DNA of 64,000 bases from positions 62,001 to 126,000 of the forward strand of contig NZ_ALVZ01000234.1 of assembly GCF_000332055.1 (NCBI RefSeq). Reading direction: 5' to 3'. A model generated the notes under the pieces. It did not search any database. It worked only from the letters and a program-made list of their open reading frames with translations, and was not told the DNA's origin. Positions 35,556 through 45,085 of the stretch are shown here, piece by piece. Both the position numbers and the translations under genes were made by a program. The DNA is from Xenococcus sp. PCC 7305 (lineage in GTDB: Bacteria > Cyanobacteriota > Cyanobacteriia > Cyanobacteriales > Xenococcaceae). Position 1 is the first letter of the stretch. Every line of letters begins with the position of its first letter.

Positions 35556-35627
35556 TAGATAAAGTCCTGATAAGGAAACTTCATATATTCGCCAAAAAAG
35601 TATGAATTTATGCCGAAAAATTCTGCT

Positions 35628-37109
35628 TCAATAACCGATTTCTAAAGATTGGATTATTTTGTCTGCCTGCTTAGAAAACTTCCCAAACTTATCTGTCTCT
35701 GCTGTATAGGTAGCGATATAAGCTTTTTGATTCCTAATCGTCCAAACTTCCAGTCTTTTTAGGCCATCTTGACCTTGATAAATTACTTTTCTGCCTTCTC
35801 GATTGGCCACGGTGATCTTTTTGGGTGGCTCAATGATGGAATTCGATGTTGCGATTTCCTTAATAGCTTCTTCTGTATATTCATTAAGAGACAAAATGAT
35901 AGATAATCTTTCCACAGAAAATTTAACCTGTTCTAAAAAATTATCTGTATTATTTTCTTCGGGGGAAAGAAAAATTATTCCCGGATAAAGAGGATCATCT
36001 GTTTCTTGTATTGTCCAATTCTGAGGGTATTCAACTTTAATTCCATAATTAGCATTTATATATGTATCTTCTCTAGGCACAGGAGCTTTTGAAGCGAGAA
36101 AAAAAGCAGCTACCCCAATGAATGTTGTTCCTAATCCTAATATTATTGGCAAAAATAACTTATTCTCACACCATTTTTGGGGTTTTTGGTTATTAATATC
36201 GCGATCAATGGAGTTGATTTCTTGCTTATTTATTTCAATTTTCCCTGACTTTACTGGGCTTGGGCTATCTACCAGATTTTCTAAATCTCGTAAAACTTCC
36301 CTAGAAGATTGATAACGCTCTCGATAATTGCATCGAACCATCTTATTAATTAGCTCAATAAATTCGGGATTAAAATTATAGTCACTAGTTGGCAAACGAT
36401 CGCGCCAGAGGGGATTTCCATCTTGATCATAGGATAAATTTCCAGGGTGGATTTGGGTTAGCGCTTGAATCGCAACCATTCCTAGAGCATAAATATCACT
36501 ACAAAATTCTGGTTTACCAAGTTTTTGTTCATCAGGAAGATAACCAGGAGTGCCAATAGCAACGGTGAGGGTAAAATTGCCTTGATCGTCCAAATTCTCT
36601 GGCTTTATTTTTTCTTTGACTGCCCCAAAATCGATCAAATATATTTTATTGTCATATTTATTTCTAATTAAGTTAGCAGGCTTAATATCTCGATGTATAT
36701 AACTATTTTGATGTACAAATTTCAACACTTCTAGGGTATTTTTTAGAAAATCAATTGTTTCAGACTCAGTGAAGTATTTTTTCTCTTCTAGTTCTTGCTG
36801 AAGATTCTGACCTTCGATCAATTCCTGTACCAAAAAAAATTGCTCATCTTCTTCAAAATAATCAAAAATTTGGGGTATTTGAGAATGACTTCCAAGTTGT
36901 TGTAAGATTTCGGCTTCTTGGACAAATAAACGCTTAGCTACTTGTAGTTGATCATCACAGTCATATCTTGGGGTAAACTGCTTCACAATATATGTCTTGT
37001 CAATCGAAGAGCTAAGATCCTTGGCATAATGGATAGTTCCTTGCCCTCCTTGAATTCTCCTTGGAACTCCATCAATAAGCTGATATTTTCCTCTTAAAAT
37101 ATTTTCCAT
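35628..37109 (-). CDS. Serine/threonine kinase with transmembrane helix and PsbP-like C-terminal domain
   Basis: A 493-residue membrane kinase. The Hanks domain covers about residues 1-270, with YVKQF-type ATP lysine, HRDIKPANLI, DFGAVKE and the GTPGYLPDE activation segment. One transmembrane helix lies at about 320-340 (LFLPIILGLGTTFIGVAAFF). The outer part (about 350-490) has a PsbP-type fold: YGIKVEYPQNWTIQETDDP, then FLSPEENNTDNFLEQV and the strand VYQGQDGLKRLEVW. PsbP-like extracellular sensing domains on kinases are known in cyanobacteria. The ligand is not known. Confidence 0.82.
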   Translation of the reverse strand: MENILRGKYQLIDGVPRRIQGGQGTIHYAKDLSSSIDKTYIVKQFTPRYDCDDQLQVAKRLFVQEAEILQQLGSHSQIPQIFDYFEEDEQFFLVQELIEGQNLQQELEEKKYFTESETIDFLKNTLEVLKFVHQNSYIHRDIKPANLIRNKYDNKIYLIDFGAVKEKIKPENLDDQGNFTLTVAIGTPGYLPDEQKLGKPEFCSDIYALGMVAIQALTQIHPGNLSYDQDGNPLWRDRLPTSDYNFNPEFIELINKMVRCNYRERYQSSREVLRDLENLVDSPSPVKSGKIEINKQEINSIDRDINNQKPQKWCENKLFLPIILGLGTTFIGVAAFFLASKAPVPREDTYINANYGIKVEYPQNWTIQETDDPLYPGIIFLSPEENNTDNFLEQVKFSVERLSIILSLNEYTEEAIKEIATSNSIIEPPKKITVANREGRKVIYQGQDGLKRLEVWTIRNQKAYIATYTAETDKFGKFSKQADKIIQSLEIGY

Positions 37110-37153
37110 AGGACTGTTATAACAAGTCTGTCTTTGAGTATTGTGATATCAAT

Positions 37154-37723
37154 CTAAATGAATCCTGCTTGTTTAAATATTTGTTGTACTGTTAATTCTA
37201 ATCCTGGAAGTAGATTGTCTTGTAAAGTATCATTTTCTCGCTTAGTTTGTGGTGGAGCATCAGGATAAAAAATAGTCACAGTTTTGCTATGGGAATCTAA
37301 TAGCCACACTCTATCCACTCCTGCTTGTAAGTAATCTGTAGCTTTTTCGCTGAGATTACCAAAAGATTGACTGGGCGAAATAATTTCAATGACTAATTCT
37401 GGCGCAATAGGGCAAGCTTCATCTTCAAATCTTTCTAAAGGAAGCCTCTCATAGGAAATATAAAGTAAATCTGGAATGGGAACCCAATCTTGTCCTTTGC
37501 GCTTCAAGATTACAGCCCATTCAATACCAATTTCTCCTTTATCTTCACTCCACTCACTTAATAATATATAAAGCGCACCAGTTAAACGGGAGTGAAATCT
37601 TTTGGGAGCCATTTTGGGAATTGCTTGTCCTTCTATGAGTTCAGAATAGTTATCATCTTGGGGTAATGCTAAATATTCCTGCAATGTCAGTTCTTTTGTT
37701 GTCAGCATTGATAATAAGTTCAA
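37154..37723 (-). CDS. Uma2-family (DUF820) nuclease-fold protein
   Basis: A 189-residue member of the Uma2 family, a PD-(D/E)XK-fold group expanded in cyanobacteria. Seen are LTLQEYLALPQDDNYSELIEGQ, the strand PIPDLLYISYERLP, the family core CPIAPELVIEIISPSQ with acidic active-site residues, and the WLLDSHSKTVTIFYP strand. Its biological substrate is unknown. A decayed paralogue lies 1 kb away at 38611. Confidence 0.8.
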   Translation of the reverse strand: MNLLSMLTTKELTLQEYLALPQDDNYSELIEGQAIPKMAPKRFHSRLTGALYILLSEWSEDKGEIGIEWAVILKRKGQDWVPIPDLLYISYERLPLERFEDEACPIAPELVIEIISPSQSFGNLSEKATDYLQAGVDRVWLLDSHSKTVTIFYPDAPPQTKRENDTLQDNLLPGLELTVQQIFKQAGFI

Positions 37724-37864
37724 ATGAGATTGTCAGTTTTGACCAGAATTAAAAAATATTTGAGATTTCTTGAGGCTATGTTAAATAATTGTACTATTAA
37801 GAAGAAGTAACTATCAATTTTAACTATAAATTTTCAACTCACTTTATTTTTTCATCAATGCTTT

Positions 37865-38431
37865 ATGATGCAATTTTCTCCACCGGCCAAAATTATTACG
37901 GCGGTTACTGTTGGTGCTAGCATTTTGACAATATCTCTATCTTTGCAGGCATCGAGTGATAAGTATTCTTGCAGAGAGGTTGATGGAGTACATGGCATCT
38001 ACTCTCGTACTGTACGAGGTTATATGCGTTTGTTAAATTTTAAGCGGGATATTAATCCAGATTGGTCGATTGAAAATCGCTGTGAAGCAGTATCAAAAAG
38101 GTTTCAAAGATTCTCCGATAACGATATTTTGAAGTTTATTGGCTCAGGCTATGTCAACCAAGAACCCGTGCTTTGTGCTGTGGCAGAAAAGGGTCAATTG
38201 TGCAATGCAACAAATGTGTTAGTAACTCTGCCTCCGCAGAGCGACCCTATTGAAGCAGCAAGAAAATTGATGGATACCAGAGGATTAGCTAGAGGCAATG
38301 TTATTGATGTTAGTGGGCAAGAAGGTAAGCTGGAGAGTTATATTGATGGTAAAGCTTATTATGATATTGCAGTACTGGAGCAATTAATATTGGAACAGGA
38401 GAGCAGCGATCGCATAATTAAAGATGAGTAA
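37865..38431 (+). CDS. COP23-domain secreted protein
   Basis: A 188-residue protein with a signal peptide (about residues 1-30). The body matches the COP23 (circadian oscillating protein 23) family: YSCREVDGVHGIYSRTVRG, then DWSIENRCEAVSKRFQ, and a C-terminal CNATNVLVTLPP. Three cysteines near the ends of the conserved core could form a disulfide. COP23 was found as an abundant membrane protein with rhythmic levels in a unicellular cyanobacterium; function is unclear. The ATG at 37865 precedes a hydrophobic start. Confidence 0.78.
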   Translation: MMQFSPPAKIITAVTVGASILTISLSLQASSDKYSCREVDGVHGIYSRTVRGYMRLLNFKRDINPDWSIENRCEAVSKRFQRFSDNDILKFIGSGYVNQEPVLCAVAEKGQLCNATNVLVTLPPQSDPIEAARKLMDTRGLARGNVIDVSGQEGKLESYIDGKAYYDIAVLEQLILEQESSDRIIKDE

Positions 38432-38610
38432 TTTTATCCCCATTGCATTCGGGTACACTGAAGATTTGAAGTCCGTTTCAAGAGACTTTGGCTATCTAGA
38501 CAGAGAATTTATTCCCTGGCTGCTAATCGCGATTATCTATTAGCGCTTGCAGATAAGCATAATTCTTAGTTATTTGTATTAGTTGTTGTATTTACGCTCA
38601 TGTCCAATAG

Positions 38611-39221
38611 TTATCGATCTCGGACTTGTTGACGCCATTGAATAATTGTTTCTAAAGGATCGTTCATAGTCATATATTTTGCCATCAAAGCTAAATCTAA
38701 ATCTGGCAATAATTGACTATGTTTTTTTCTTGATAATTATTATCCTGTAAACAATGAATTATAAATTGTTTATTTTGTCAGAACCAAACTTCTTTAACAC
38801 CTAAACACTGATAAATCTTTAGAATATCAACTCCACCACTGGTGTAAATAACCTCAATCGCCAGATCAGGAATATCTTTATCTGTATCGAGACAATAACA
38901 TTCGTCTGGTTGTTTTCCGGCTTGTTGATCTTCTTTACGGAAAGTAGTTGAACCTAATCCCCAAAAACGAATCCGCTTTTCTTATAGATAGACTTCTAAT
39001 AATCTGCTAATAGCTTTTTTATCTAATTCGTGACTACGACTAGGAGACATAATTTCCAAAATGCCTGAAAGGTAAGCCAAGCGGTAACGAGAACTATTGC
39101 CTAATGAAGCTAGAAGTGATTCATAGGCTTGCCAAGTAACATCGGAAGTAAGAAATCTTTCTTCAGGATCATTAGTTTCAAGTTTTAGTTGAAACTAATC
39201 ACTTAGTATTGCCGAAGTCAT
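38611..39221 (-). pseudogene. Decayed Uma2-family gene
   Basis: Reading from ATG at 39221 shows a full-length Uma2 protein in pieces. The parts are QLKLETNDPEERFLTSDVTW, GILEIMSPSRSHELDKKA, RIRFWGLGSTTFRKEDQQ and PDLAIEVIYTSGGVDILK. Disruptions are an in-frame TAG near the start, a TAA after EVYL (probably Glu codon lost), a TGA after EVWF (Trp codon lost), and one deleted A in a homopolymer before HSQLLPDLDLALM. At least four lesions mean it is not expressed as one protein. Confidence 0.8.
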
Positions 39222-39679
39222 ATCAATATCGGTTTGATTGCGTTGAGCTTAAAACGGAACTTCTAAAACTCTATCGTAAGATATAGCGCTACGCGCAAGT
39301 CAAAAGCCCCTGACGGGGAAGTCAAAAGTCAAAAGTAAATTTACTCGCCCGAAAAAAAGGGGCATAAACTAGTCATAGCAGGGCTTTTAGCTTATTCTAT
39401 TAATTTTTTAGTTTCTTGAAATTCAAGAGTCAAAAGTTTACTGATCATAGGCTTTAGCGTTCACTAATGTCCTAATCAAATTACGTAGTGCTATATTTTT
39501 GTGCTGGGCGGAAAATTCTCTAACTGTAGCGCTAGGTATTTTTGTACTAATAAACGAGAGCTTAGTATCACTCTTTCATAAAGCTTAATTTAAAGTTAAT
39601 ATAGTTTTTTAGATTCTCTTCCGAGTTTTTACGTAGAATTGAAATAATCCTGACTTAAATTAAGAGAAAGTCTTCTACT
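39222..39679. repeat. Intergenic region with a palindrome-bearing dispersed repeat
   Basis: This stretch contains no gene. At about 39284-39334 is a repeat made of GCGCTACGCGC, then AAGTCAAAAG units around the hairpin CCCCTGACGGGG. The remaining AT-rich part leads to the protease gene, whose promoter I cannot mark with confidence. Confidence 0.5.
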
Positions 39680-41140
39680 GTGAATAGATATCTCTATTTT
39701 GTTCCTCTTCTGGGAATTGTGACCACTATTGCCTTGCAATCTCAGCCTTTATCAGCTTTAGAACCTGCTGAAGTTTCAGCGAAGGCTCAGGAGTTCACAG
39801 TGCAAATCGATGGAGAAGAAACGGGCACAGGAACAATTATCGAACGTAATGGAAATAGTTATTCCGTCATCACTTGTTGGCATGTCATGGATACTCCAGG
39901 AAACTATCAGGTGATCACTCCTGACGGAGAAACCTATCAAGTAACAGAAGTCAAAAACCTTCCTGATATTGACATTGCAGTAATTACTTTTACGAGTGGG
40001 AAAACCTATTCTATCGCTGAATTAGGAAAATCGGAAACAATTAACCCAGGAACAAACACTTATGTGGTTGGTTATCCTAATCCTTTTCCTGGTTTTCCCG
40101 AAAGAGCATATTTATTTAGCAGTGCAGAAATACAAAGTAGGCTGTCGAAAGCAGAAAAGGGTTATAAGATTATTCATAATGGTTCTTTCACTCCTGGAAG
40201 TTCCGGAGGAGGAATCTTTGATAGTGAAGCTCGTTTAATTGGAGTTAATGGTCGCTTTATCTCGGAAGGAAATACGGGGAAAGTTTATGGTGCGGGAATT
40301 CCCCTAGAAATTTACTTAGCAGAACGAGGTAATTTATTTATTTCGACCAATATTACGCTACCTCAAGATTTTGTCAGTTTAGGTAGACGGAAATTAAAAC
40401 AGAAGGATTATCGGGGTGCTATTGCAGAATTTAATCGGGCTTTAGCTAGTAATATTAATGACCTAGATTCTTTATCGGGAAGGGGTGAAGCTTACCTTAT
40501 ATTGAAGGACTACTCAATGGCCAATAAAGATTTTGATGCTGTGCTGCAAAGAGATCCGAATAACATTAATGCTTTGTTGTATCGAGGAGTCACCTATATG
40601 ATTTCAGAAGAAAAGGATAAAGCGATCATTGATTTTTCACAGGCAATAAGCATTAATCCTGATTTTGGCTTAGCTTATCTTTTGCGAGGTACTATCTACG
40701 CATCGAGAAAAGAGTTCGATAAGGCAATTGCAGATTATCAAGAACCCATCCGTCTGGGTTCAGATTTTGCAGTCGCCTCCTATTCATTTTTAGGGATGCT
40801 CCACATGAATCTAGAAGAATACGATAAAGCAATTGGATATTATACAGAAGCCATAAGTTTTAACCCTAAAATTACAGAAATTTACTTGTCTCGGGGTCTC
40901 ATATACTACCGTCTAGAAGAATACAATAAAGCAATCGCAGACTGTACAAAAGGCATCAGTGTTGACCCTAGCTCTGCAGATGCATATGTTCTCCGAGGTC
41001 TTAGCTACAATGATCTAGGTGATGAGAAGAAAGCTATTGATGATTTTCAGAAAGCAGCCGACCTATATCAAAAACAAGGAGATACTCAGTTGTATCAAGA
41101 AGCAATGGATACAATTAGAGATTTGCAATTATATGAATAG
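39680..41140 (+). CDS. Trypsin-like serine protease with TPR repeats (paralogue 1)
   Basis: A 486-residue exported protein. It has a signal peptide (residues 1-25, ending LSALE), a trypsin-fold domain with catalytic His in ITCWHVM, Asp in DIDIAVITF and Ser in PGSSGGGIFD, then about six to seven TPR units. The TPRs run from YRGAIAEFNRALASNINDLD to DEKKAIDDFQKAADLYQK. It starts with GTG. It is 144 bp upstream of a similar gene, with matching upstream sequence, so the pair is a tandem duplication. Substrates are unknown; the repeats suggest docking to a protein complex. Confidence 0.88.
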   Translation: MNRYLYFVPLLGIVTTIALQSQPLSALEPAEVSAKAQEFTVQIDGEETGTGTIIERNGNSYSVITCWHVMDTPGNYQVITPDGETYQVTEVKNLPDIDIAVITFTSGKTYSIAELGKSETINPGTNTYVVGYPNPFPGFPERAYLFSSAEIQSRLSKAEKGYKIIHNGSFTPGSSGGGIFDSEARLIGVNGRFISEGNTGKVYGAGIPLEIYLAERGNLFISTNITLPQDFVSLGRRKLKQKDYRGAIAEFNRALASNINDLDSLSGRGEAYLILKDYSMANKDFDAVLQRDPNNINALLYRGVTYMISEEKDKAIIDFSQAISINPDFGLAYLLRGTIYASRKEFDKAIADYQEPIRLGSDFAVASYSFLGMLHMNLEEYDKAIGYYTEAISFNPKITEIYLSRGLIYYRLEEYNKAIADCTKGISVDPSSADAYVLRGLSYNDLGDEKKAIDDFQKAADLYQKQGDTQLYQEAMDTIRDLQLYE

Positions 41141-41283
41141 TCAGTAGATGAACACAGATAAACGCAGATATATTGATTTGTTGATGACTTAGTTTGCGAT
41201 TAATGTAATTTCCTAGATTATCTTCGGGGTTTTTACGTAGAATGAAAATAACACTGGCATAAGTTACGAAAACTTCTTCTACT

Positions 41284-42633
41284 GTGAATAGATATCTACC
41301 TTTAGTTCCTGTTCTGGGAATTGTCACCACGATCACTCTTCAATCTCAGCCCGTTTTCGCTTTAGAGCGTGCTGAAATTGCCGCGAAAGCGAAAGAGTTT
41401 ACAGTGCAAATAGAAGGAAAACTCACAGGCACTGGAACCATAATTCAACGCGATGGCAATAGTTATACAATCCTAACTTGTTGGCATGTGGTCAATGAGG
41501 AAGGAAGCTTTGAGGTGACAACCATTGACGGAGCAACCCATCGCGTAGCTGAGGTGAAAAATCTTCCCGATGTCGATCTCGCCGTAATTAAATTTACTAG
41601 CAATACAAGCTATAAAGTAGCCGAGTTGGGTAATTCTCAAAGTATTATTGCAGGAACTAGTAGCTATATAGTTGGTTACCCTGATCCGATTCCTGGCATC
41701 CCAGAACGAGCTTATATGTTTCTTGATGCCAATATAGTCAGTAAACTCGCAACAGGAGAATATGGTTATCAGATAGTTCACAGTAATCCCACAACGGGCG
41801 GTAGTTCTGGTGGTGGCATATTCGATGATAATGGTCGTTTGGTGGGAATTAACGGACGAACAACTTCAGATGAGACAGGAAGAACTGCTTATGGGTTAGG
41901 GATTCCTTTACAAGTTTATCTTGCCGCTAGGAATAATTTTGCGATCCCCACAAATATTGATCCGCCTCAAGATTTTGTTAGTGTGGGCAGACGGAAGTTA
42001 AATCAGAAAGATTATCGAGGGGCAATTGAAGAGTTTAATCAAGCTTTGGCTAGTAATCCTAATGATCTTGATGCTTTATCGGGAAGAGGGGAAGCCTACT
42101 ATTGGTTAAAAGATTTTCCTGCGGTAATTAAAGATTTTGATGATGTACTTCGACAAAATCCAAATGATTCTACTTTTTTATGGTACAGGGCATATGCTCA
42201 TGATGAGTTAGGGAAACATCATAAAGCGATCTCAGATTACGATGAAGCTATCCGTATTGATTCTGATAATGCATCTCTATATAACAGTCGTGGTATTAGT
42301 TACAGTAAACTAGGAGAATATGATAAGGCGATCGCAGATTATAATGAAGCACTTCGTCTCGATCCTAACTTTGTAGAGGCATACAATAATCGCGGTAGTA
42401 GCTACATCAATTTGGGAGAATATGACAAAGCGATCACGGATTATAGTGAAGTAATTCGTCTCGATTCTCAACATGCAAATGCTTACTACGGTCGCGGCTA
42501 TATCTATCAAAATTTAGGAGATAATCAAAGAGCAGTTCAAGATTTTCAACAAGCAGCAGATTTATATCAACAACAAGGAAATACAGGTTATTGGTATCAA
42601 GAGGCTCTCGATAGAATTAGAGAATTGCAATGA
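41284..42633 (+). CDS. Trypsin-like serine protease with TPR repeats (paralogue 2)
   Basis: A 449-residue duplicate of the upstream gene. The triad residues are in LTCWHVV, DVDLAVIKF and GGSSGGGIFDDNG. The TPR array is about six units (ASLYNSRGISYSKLGEYDKA is a classical copy). Promoter-proximal sequence and the GTG start (TCTTCTACTGTGAATAGATA) match the upstream gene. Variation in the TPR arrays suggests that they recognise different partners, which is inference. Confidence 0.88.
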   Translation: MNRYLPLVPVLGIVTTITLQSQPVFALERAEIAAKAKEFTVQIEGKLTGTGTIIQRDGNSYTILTCWHVVNEEGSFEVTTIDGATHRVAEVKNLPDVDLAVIKFTSNTSYKVAELGNSQSIIAGTSSYIVGYPDPIPGIPERAYMFLDANIVSKLATGEYGYQIVHSNPTTGGSSGGGIFDDNGRLVGINGRTTSDETGRTAYGLGIPLQVYLAARNNFAIPTNIDPPQDFVSVGRRKLNQKDYRGAIEEFNQALASNPNDLDALSGRGEAYYWLKDFPAVIKDFDDVLRQNPNDSTFLWYRAYAHDELGKHHKAISDYDEAIRIDSDNASLYNSRGISYSKLGEYDKAIADYNEALRLDPNFVEAYNNRGSSYINLGEYDKAITDYSEVIRLDSQHANAYYGRGYIYQNLGDNQRAVQDFQQAADLYQQQGNTGYWYQEALDRIRELQ

Positions 42634-42682
42634 TGAAAATTGCCAGGTAATGTAGTTCACATTACATTGGCACTGCATTTTT

Positions 42683-43900
42683 TCACTCCAACACTTGCAA
42701 TACAGATTTAGGTTGTAGTTTATTTTTAAACCAAATAACCCGATTTGGTAGATCAGTAAAACTCACCCCAGCCTTTTCTAAATTCAACCTTTCAGAAACA
42801 GCTAAAATTAGATTTGTGACATCAGAATTTTTAACTTGATAGAACTTTTTCCTTAAATATTCTGGTCGCCAATAACCAACTATTTCCAACAAAAAATCTC
42901 TACCATCAGGATGAACTAACCGAAAGTCCGGAATCATGACGCTTCCCGGAAGAGGAACCAGATCCACTTCTCTTTCTAAACGCCATTCGGTCTTGGCTTT
43001 GGCCCAACTCTTGGCAAAGGAGGCTTCCAACATACTGTCATAGGGTTTTCCTGGGGGATAATGAGTCACCAAATAACAGCGATCGCTTTCGATCGCAAAT
43101 CTTCCAGCTTTAACATTGCCCGAATAGGGATCTTTTTGTTGTAATTTCGCTTGCAGGCTCCATTTACTAACATGAAGCAAGGCAGGAATCATTTTGGCCA
43201 ATGATAATCCATATCTAGTACTAGCTTTAAAAAGACTTGCTGGCCCATCTAAAGTAATCGTAAAACCGGTATCAGAATCGCCCTCAATATAGGACATCAA
43301 TTGAAATAATTTAAGATAGCGAAACAGAAGTTTATATTCTCCAGGATCATTGCGATGGGCATTGATCACTATATTACTGGCACGATAGAAAATACCCTGA
43401 ACTTGAGAAAGATTGTAACGATGAATCAAGGCATCAGGAATTGGTGGGTCAAATTCCGTCAAAATCCGATTTTCTTGCAAATCGGCATACAATCCCTTTT
43501 CTATGTCCTCACGAGGCACTTTGCGATTTAATTTTGTGGTTAGCTTATGGGATATGGTGTCTAAAACTTGACTGCGATTTTTCGGAATGGGAGTTTGCTT
43601 GGCAGCCTCAGTAAAAACTGTTTGTCTCAGCTCGGGTGGTTCTAAAGGGCTAACAATTTCAAAAGTAGAAAAGCTGCTCCTGAGAATATGGGCTAGTCCT
43701 CTTTTTACCCGATAATCGGGACTATCACCTTCCATTTTGGCTAATTGTTCATTCAGTTCACCCTGAGTTTTGCCCACATATTCCTGAAAGCATTCTATGC
43801 GATCGCTTGCTAAGCCAATGCTTCGACTATCGAGGGGCAACTTTTTGGGAACTACTGTTTCGCCGTTTTGTCGGTAAATTAGTAAATCTGAAGGGAGCAT
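42683..43900 (-). CDS. DUF790 (Bax1-type) nuclease
   Basis: A 405-residue protein of the DUF790 family, related to archaeal Bax1, a nuclease that works with the XPB helicase. The N-terminal half resembles the Bax1-specific domain. The C-terminal PD-(D/E)XK core is visible: PDFRLVHPDGRDFLLEIVGYW at about residues 325-345, with Asp, Glu and downstream LRKKFYQVKN lysines. No XPB helicase gene is seen in the window. A detached copy of its 3' end lies at 35436-35555. Confidence 0.75.
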   Translation of the reverse strand: MLPSDLLIYRQNGETVVPKKLPLDSRSIGLASDRIECFQEYVGKTQGELNEQLAKMEGDSPDYRVKRGLAHILRSSFSTFEIVSPLEPPELRQTVFTEAAKQTPIPKNRSQVLDTISHKLTTKLNRKVPREDIEKGLYADLQENRILTEFDPPIPDALIHRYNLSQVQGIFYRASNIVINAHRNDPGEYKLLFRYLKLFQLMSYIEGDSDTGFTITLDGPASLFKASTRYGLSLAKMIPALLHVSKWSLQAKLQQKDPYSGNVKAGRFAIESDRCYLVTHYPPGKPYDSMLEASFAKSWAKAKTEWRLEREVDLVPLPGSVMIPDFRLVHPDGRDFLLEIVGYWRPEYLRKKFYQVKNSDVTNLILAVSERLNLEKAGVSFTDLPNRVIWFKNKLQPKSVLQVLE

Positions 43901-43927
43901 TTTCTCACCTAAAAAATTTATTTTGAG

Positions 43928-44962
43928 TTACTTCAAGTCTTCCAACTTAATCCGAGGATCAACCGATTTCAAGAGTAAATCTGCCAACAAATTACCAATA
44001 ATCAGCATCGTGGCACCCATCATCAAACTCGCCATAATGAGATAGAGATCCTGCGCCTGCACTGCTTGTAAAATTAGACGACCCAACCCAGGCCAATTAA
44101 AGAAGAATTCCGCGATAAAAGAACCACTCAAGAGACTGGCAAACTCAAAACCAATCAGAGTAATTAAGGGATTGATCGCATTGCGCAAAGCATGGACATA
44201 GAGAACTTTATTTTCAGGTAGTCCTTTTGCTCTAGCGGTTTGAATATAATCTTGTCGCAAAACATCAAGTAACTGCCCGCGAGTCAGACGTTGTAACCCC
44301 GCAAAACTAGTAACGCTCAAAGCAATAGTCGGAAGAATCATATGCCAACCAATATCAAGAACCTTACCCAAAGGGGAAAAATCCGAATGATTAATGCTCG
44401 TCATGCCGCCGATGGGAAACAGAGGTGAAGTTAATTGGGCAAAAAACAATAGGACTAAAGCTGTGATGAAGCTAGGAAAGCCCTGACCTAAATAACTTAA
44501 TACCCTTAAAGCTCGATCAACAAAGGTATTTTGCTTCACAGCGCTAATAATACCCAAGGGTAGTGCGATCGCCCAAGTGATAATAATGGAAGAAACTGCA
44601 AGTAGTAAAGTAGCGCCGATTCTTTCACGGAGCAGGGAAGCTACCGGACGAAAATAAACAAAGCTCTCCCCAAAATCAAAACGAGTTATAACCCTAACTA
44701 ACCAACGCCAATATTGAATTATGGCAGGCTGATCCAAGCCAAATTGTCGCTGTAATTCTGCCAAACGCTCAGGAGAAATTTGTGGATTATTGCGTAATGT
44801 ATCGAGATAATCTCCTGGTGCTAGCTGAATGATGGCAAAACTCAAAGCAGAGGCTAGAAAAAGAGTTAAAATAGCCTGGAGAAAGCGTTTTACGATATAT
44901 AATGTTGTTTCACTAGTTAGAATACTAGCAAGACTAATAGAGTCATCTCTATGAGCAATCAT
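43928..44962 (-). CDS. Dipeptide/oligopeptide ABC transporter permease (DppB-like)
   Basis: A 344-residue inner-membrane permease with six predicted helices and the EAA-type loop of the DppB family (QTARAKGLPENKVLYVHALRN). Near the N-terminus, FAIIQLAPGDYLDTLRNNP is the usual first periplasmic loop. It carries an N-terminal extension of about 25 residues. Its partner permease (DppC type), binding protein and ATPases are not adjacent. The substrate cannot be told; nickel, peptide and glutathione are transported by this family. Confidence 0.85.
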   Translation of the reverse strand: MIAHRDDSISLASILTSETTLYIVKRFLQAILTLFLASALSFAIIQLAPGDYLDTLRNNPQISPERLAELQRQFGLDQPAIIQYWRWLVRVITRFDFGESFVYFRPVASLLRERIGATLLLAVSSIIITWAIALPLGIISAVKQNTFVDRALRVLSYLGQGFPSFITALVLLFFAQLTSPLFPIGGMTSINHSDFSPLGKVLDIGWHMILPTIALSVTSFAGLQRLTRGQLLDVLRQDYIQTARAKGLPENKVLYVHALRNAINPLITLIGFEFASLLSGSFIAEFFFNWPGLGRLILQAVQAQDLYLIMASLMMGATMLIIGNLLADLLLKSVDPRIKLEDLK

Positions 44963-44997
44963 AAGATACAGGACTTAGTGATTTATGGTTTAGTTAA

Positions 44998-45085
44998 GAT
45001 AGGTTTTAGGTTTTAGGTTTTAGGTGGTAGGTTTTAGATAGGTGATAGGTTTGAGGTTAAAAACTTATTACTTATTACTTATTAC
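44998..45085. repeat. Tandem (GGTTTTA)n and (TTATTAC)n heptanucleotide repeats
   Basis: The gap between the permease and glutathione synthetase genes consists of about four GGTTTTA-type units followed by about three TTATTAC units. Similar TTATTAC runs occur near 4885, 24490 and 45065. They are STRR-like cyanobacterial repeats, with no gene. Confidence 0.65.

Noticed and set aside
44998-45085. Possible CRISPR array from repeated units
   Set aside because: The units are adjacent heptamers with no spacers, so they are short tandem repeats.
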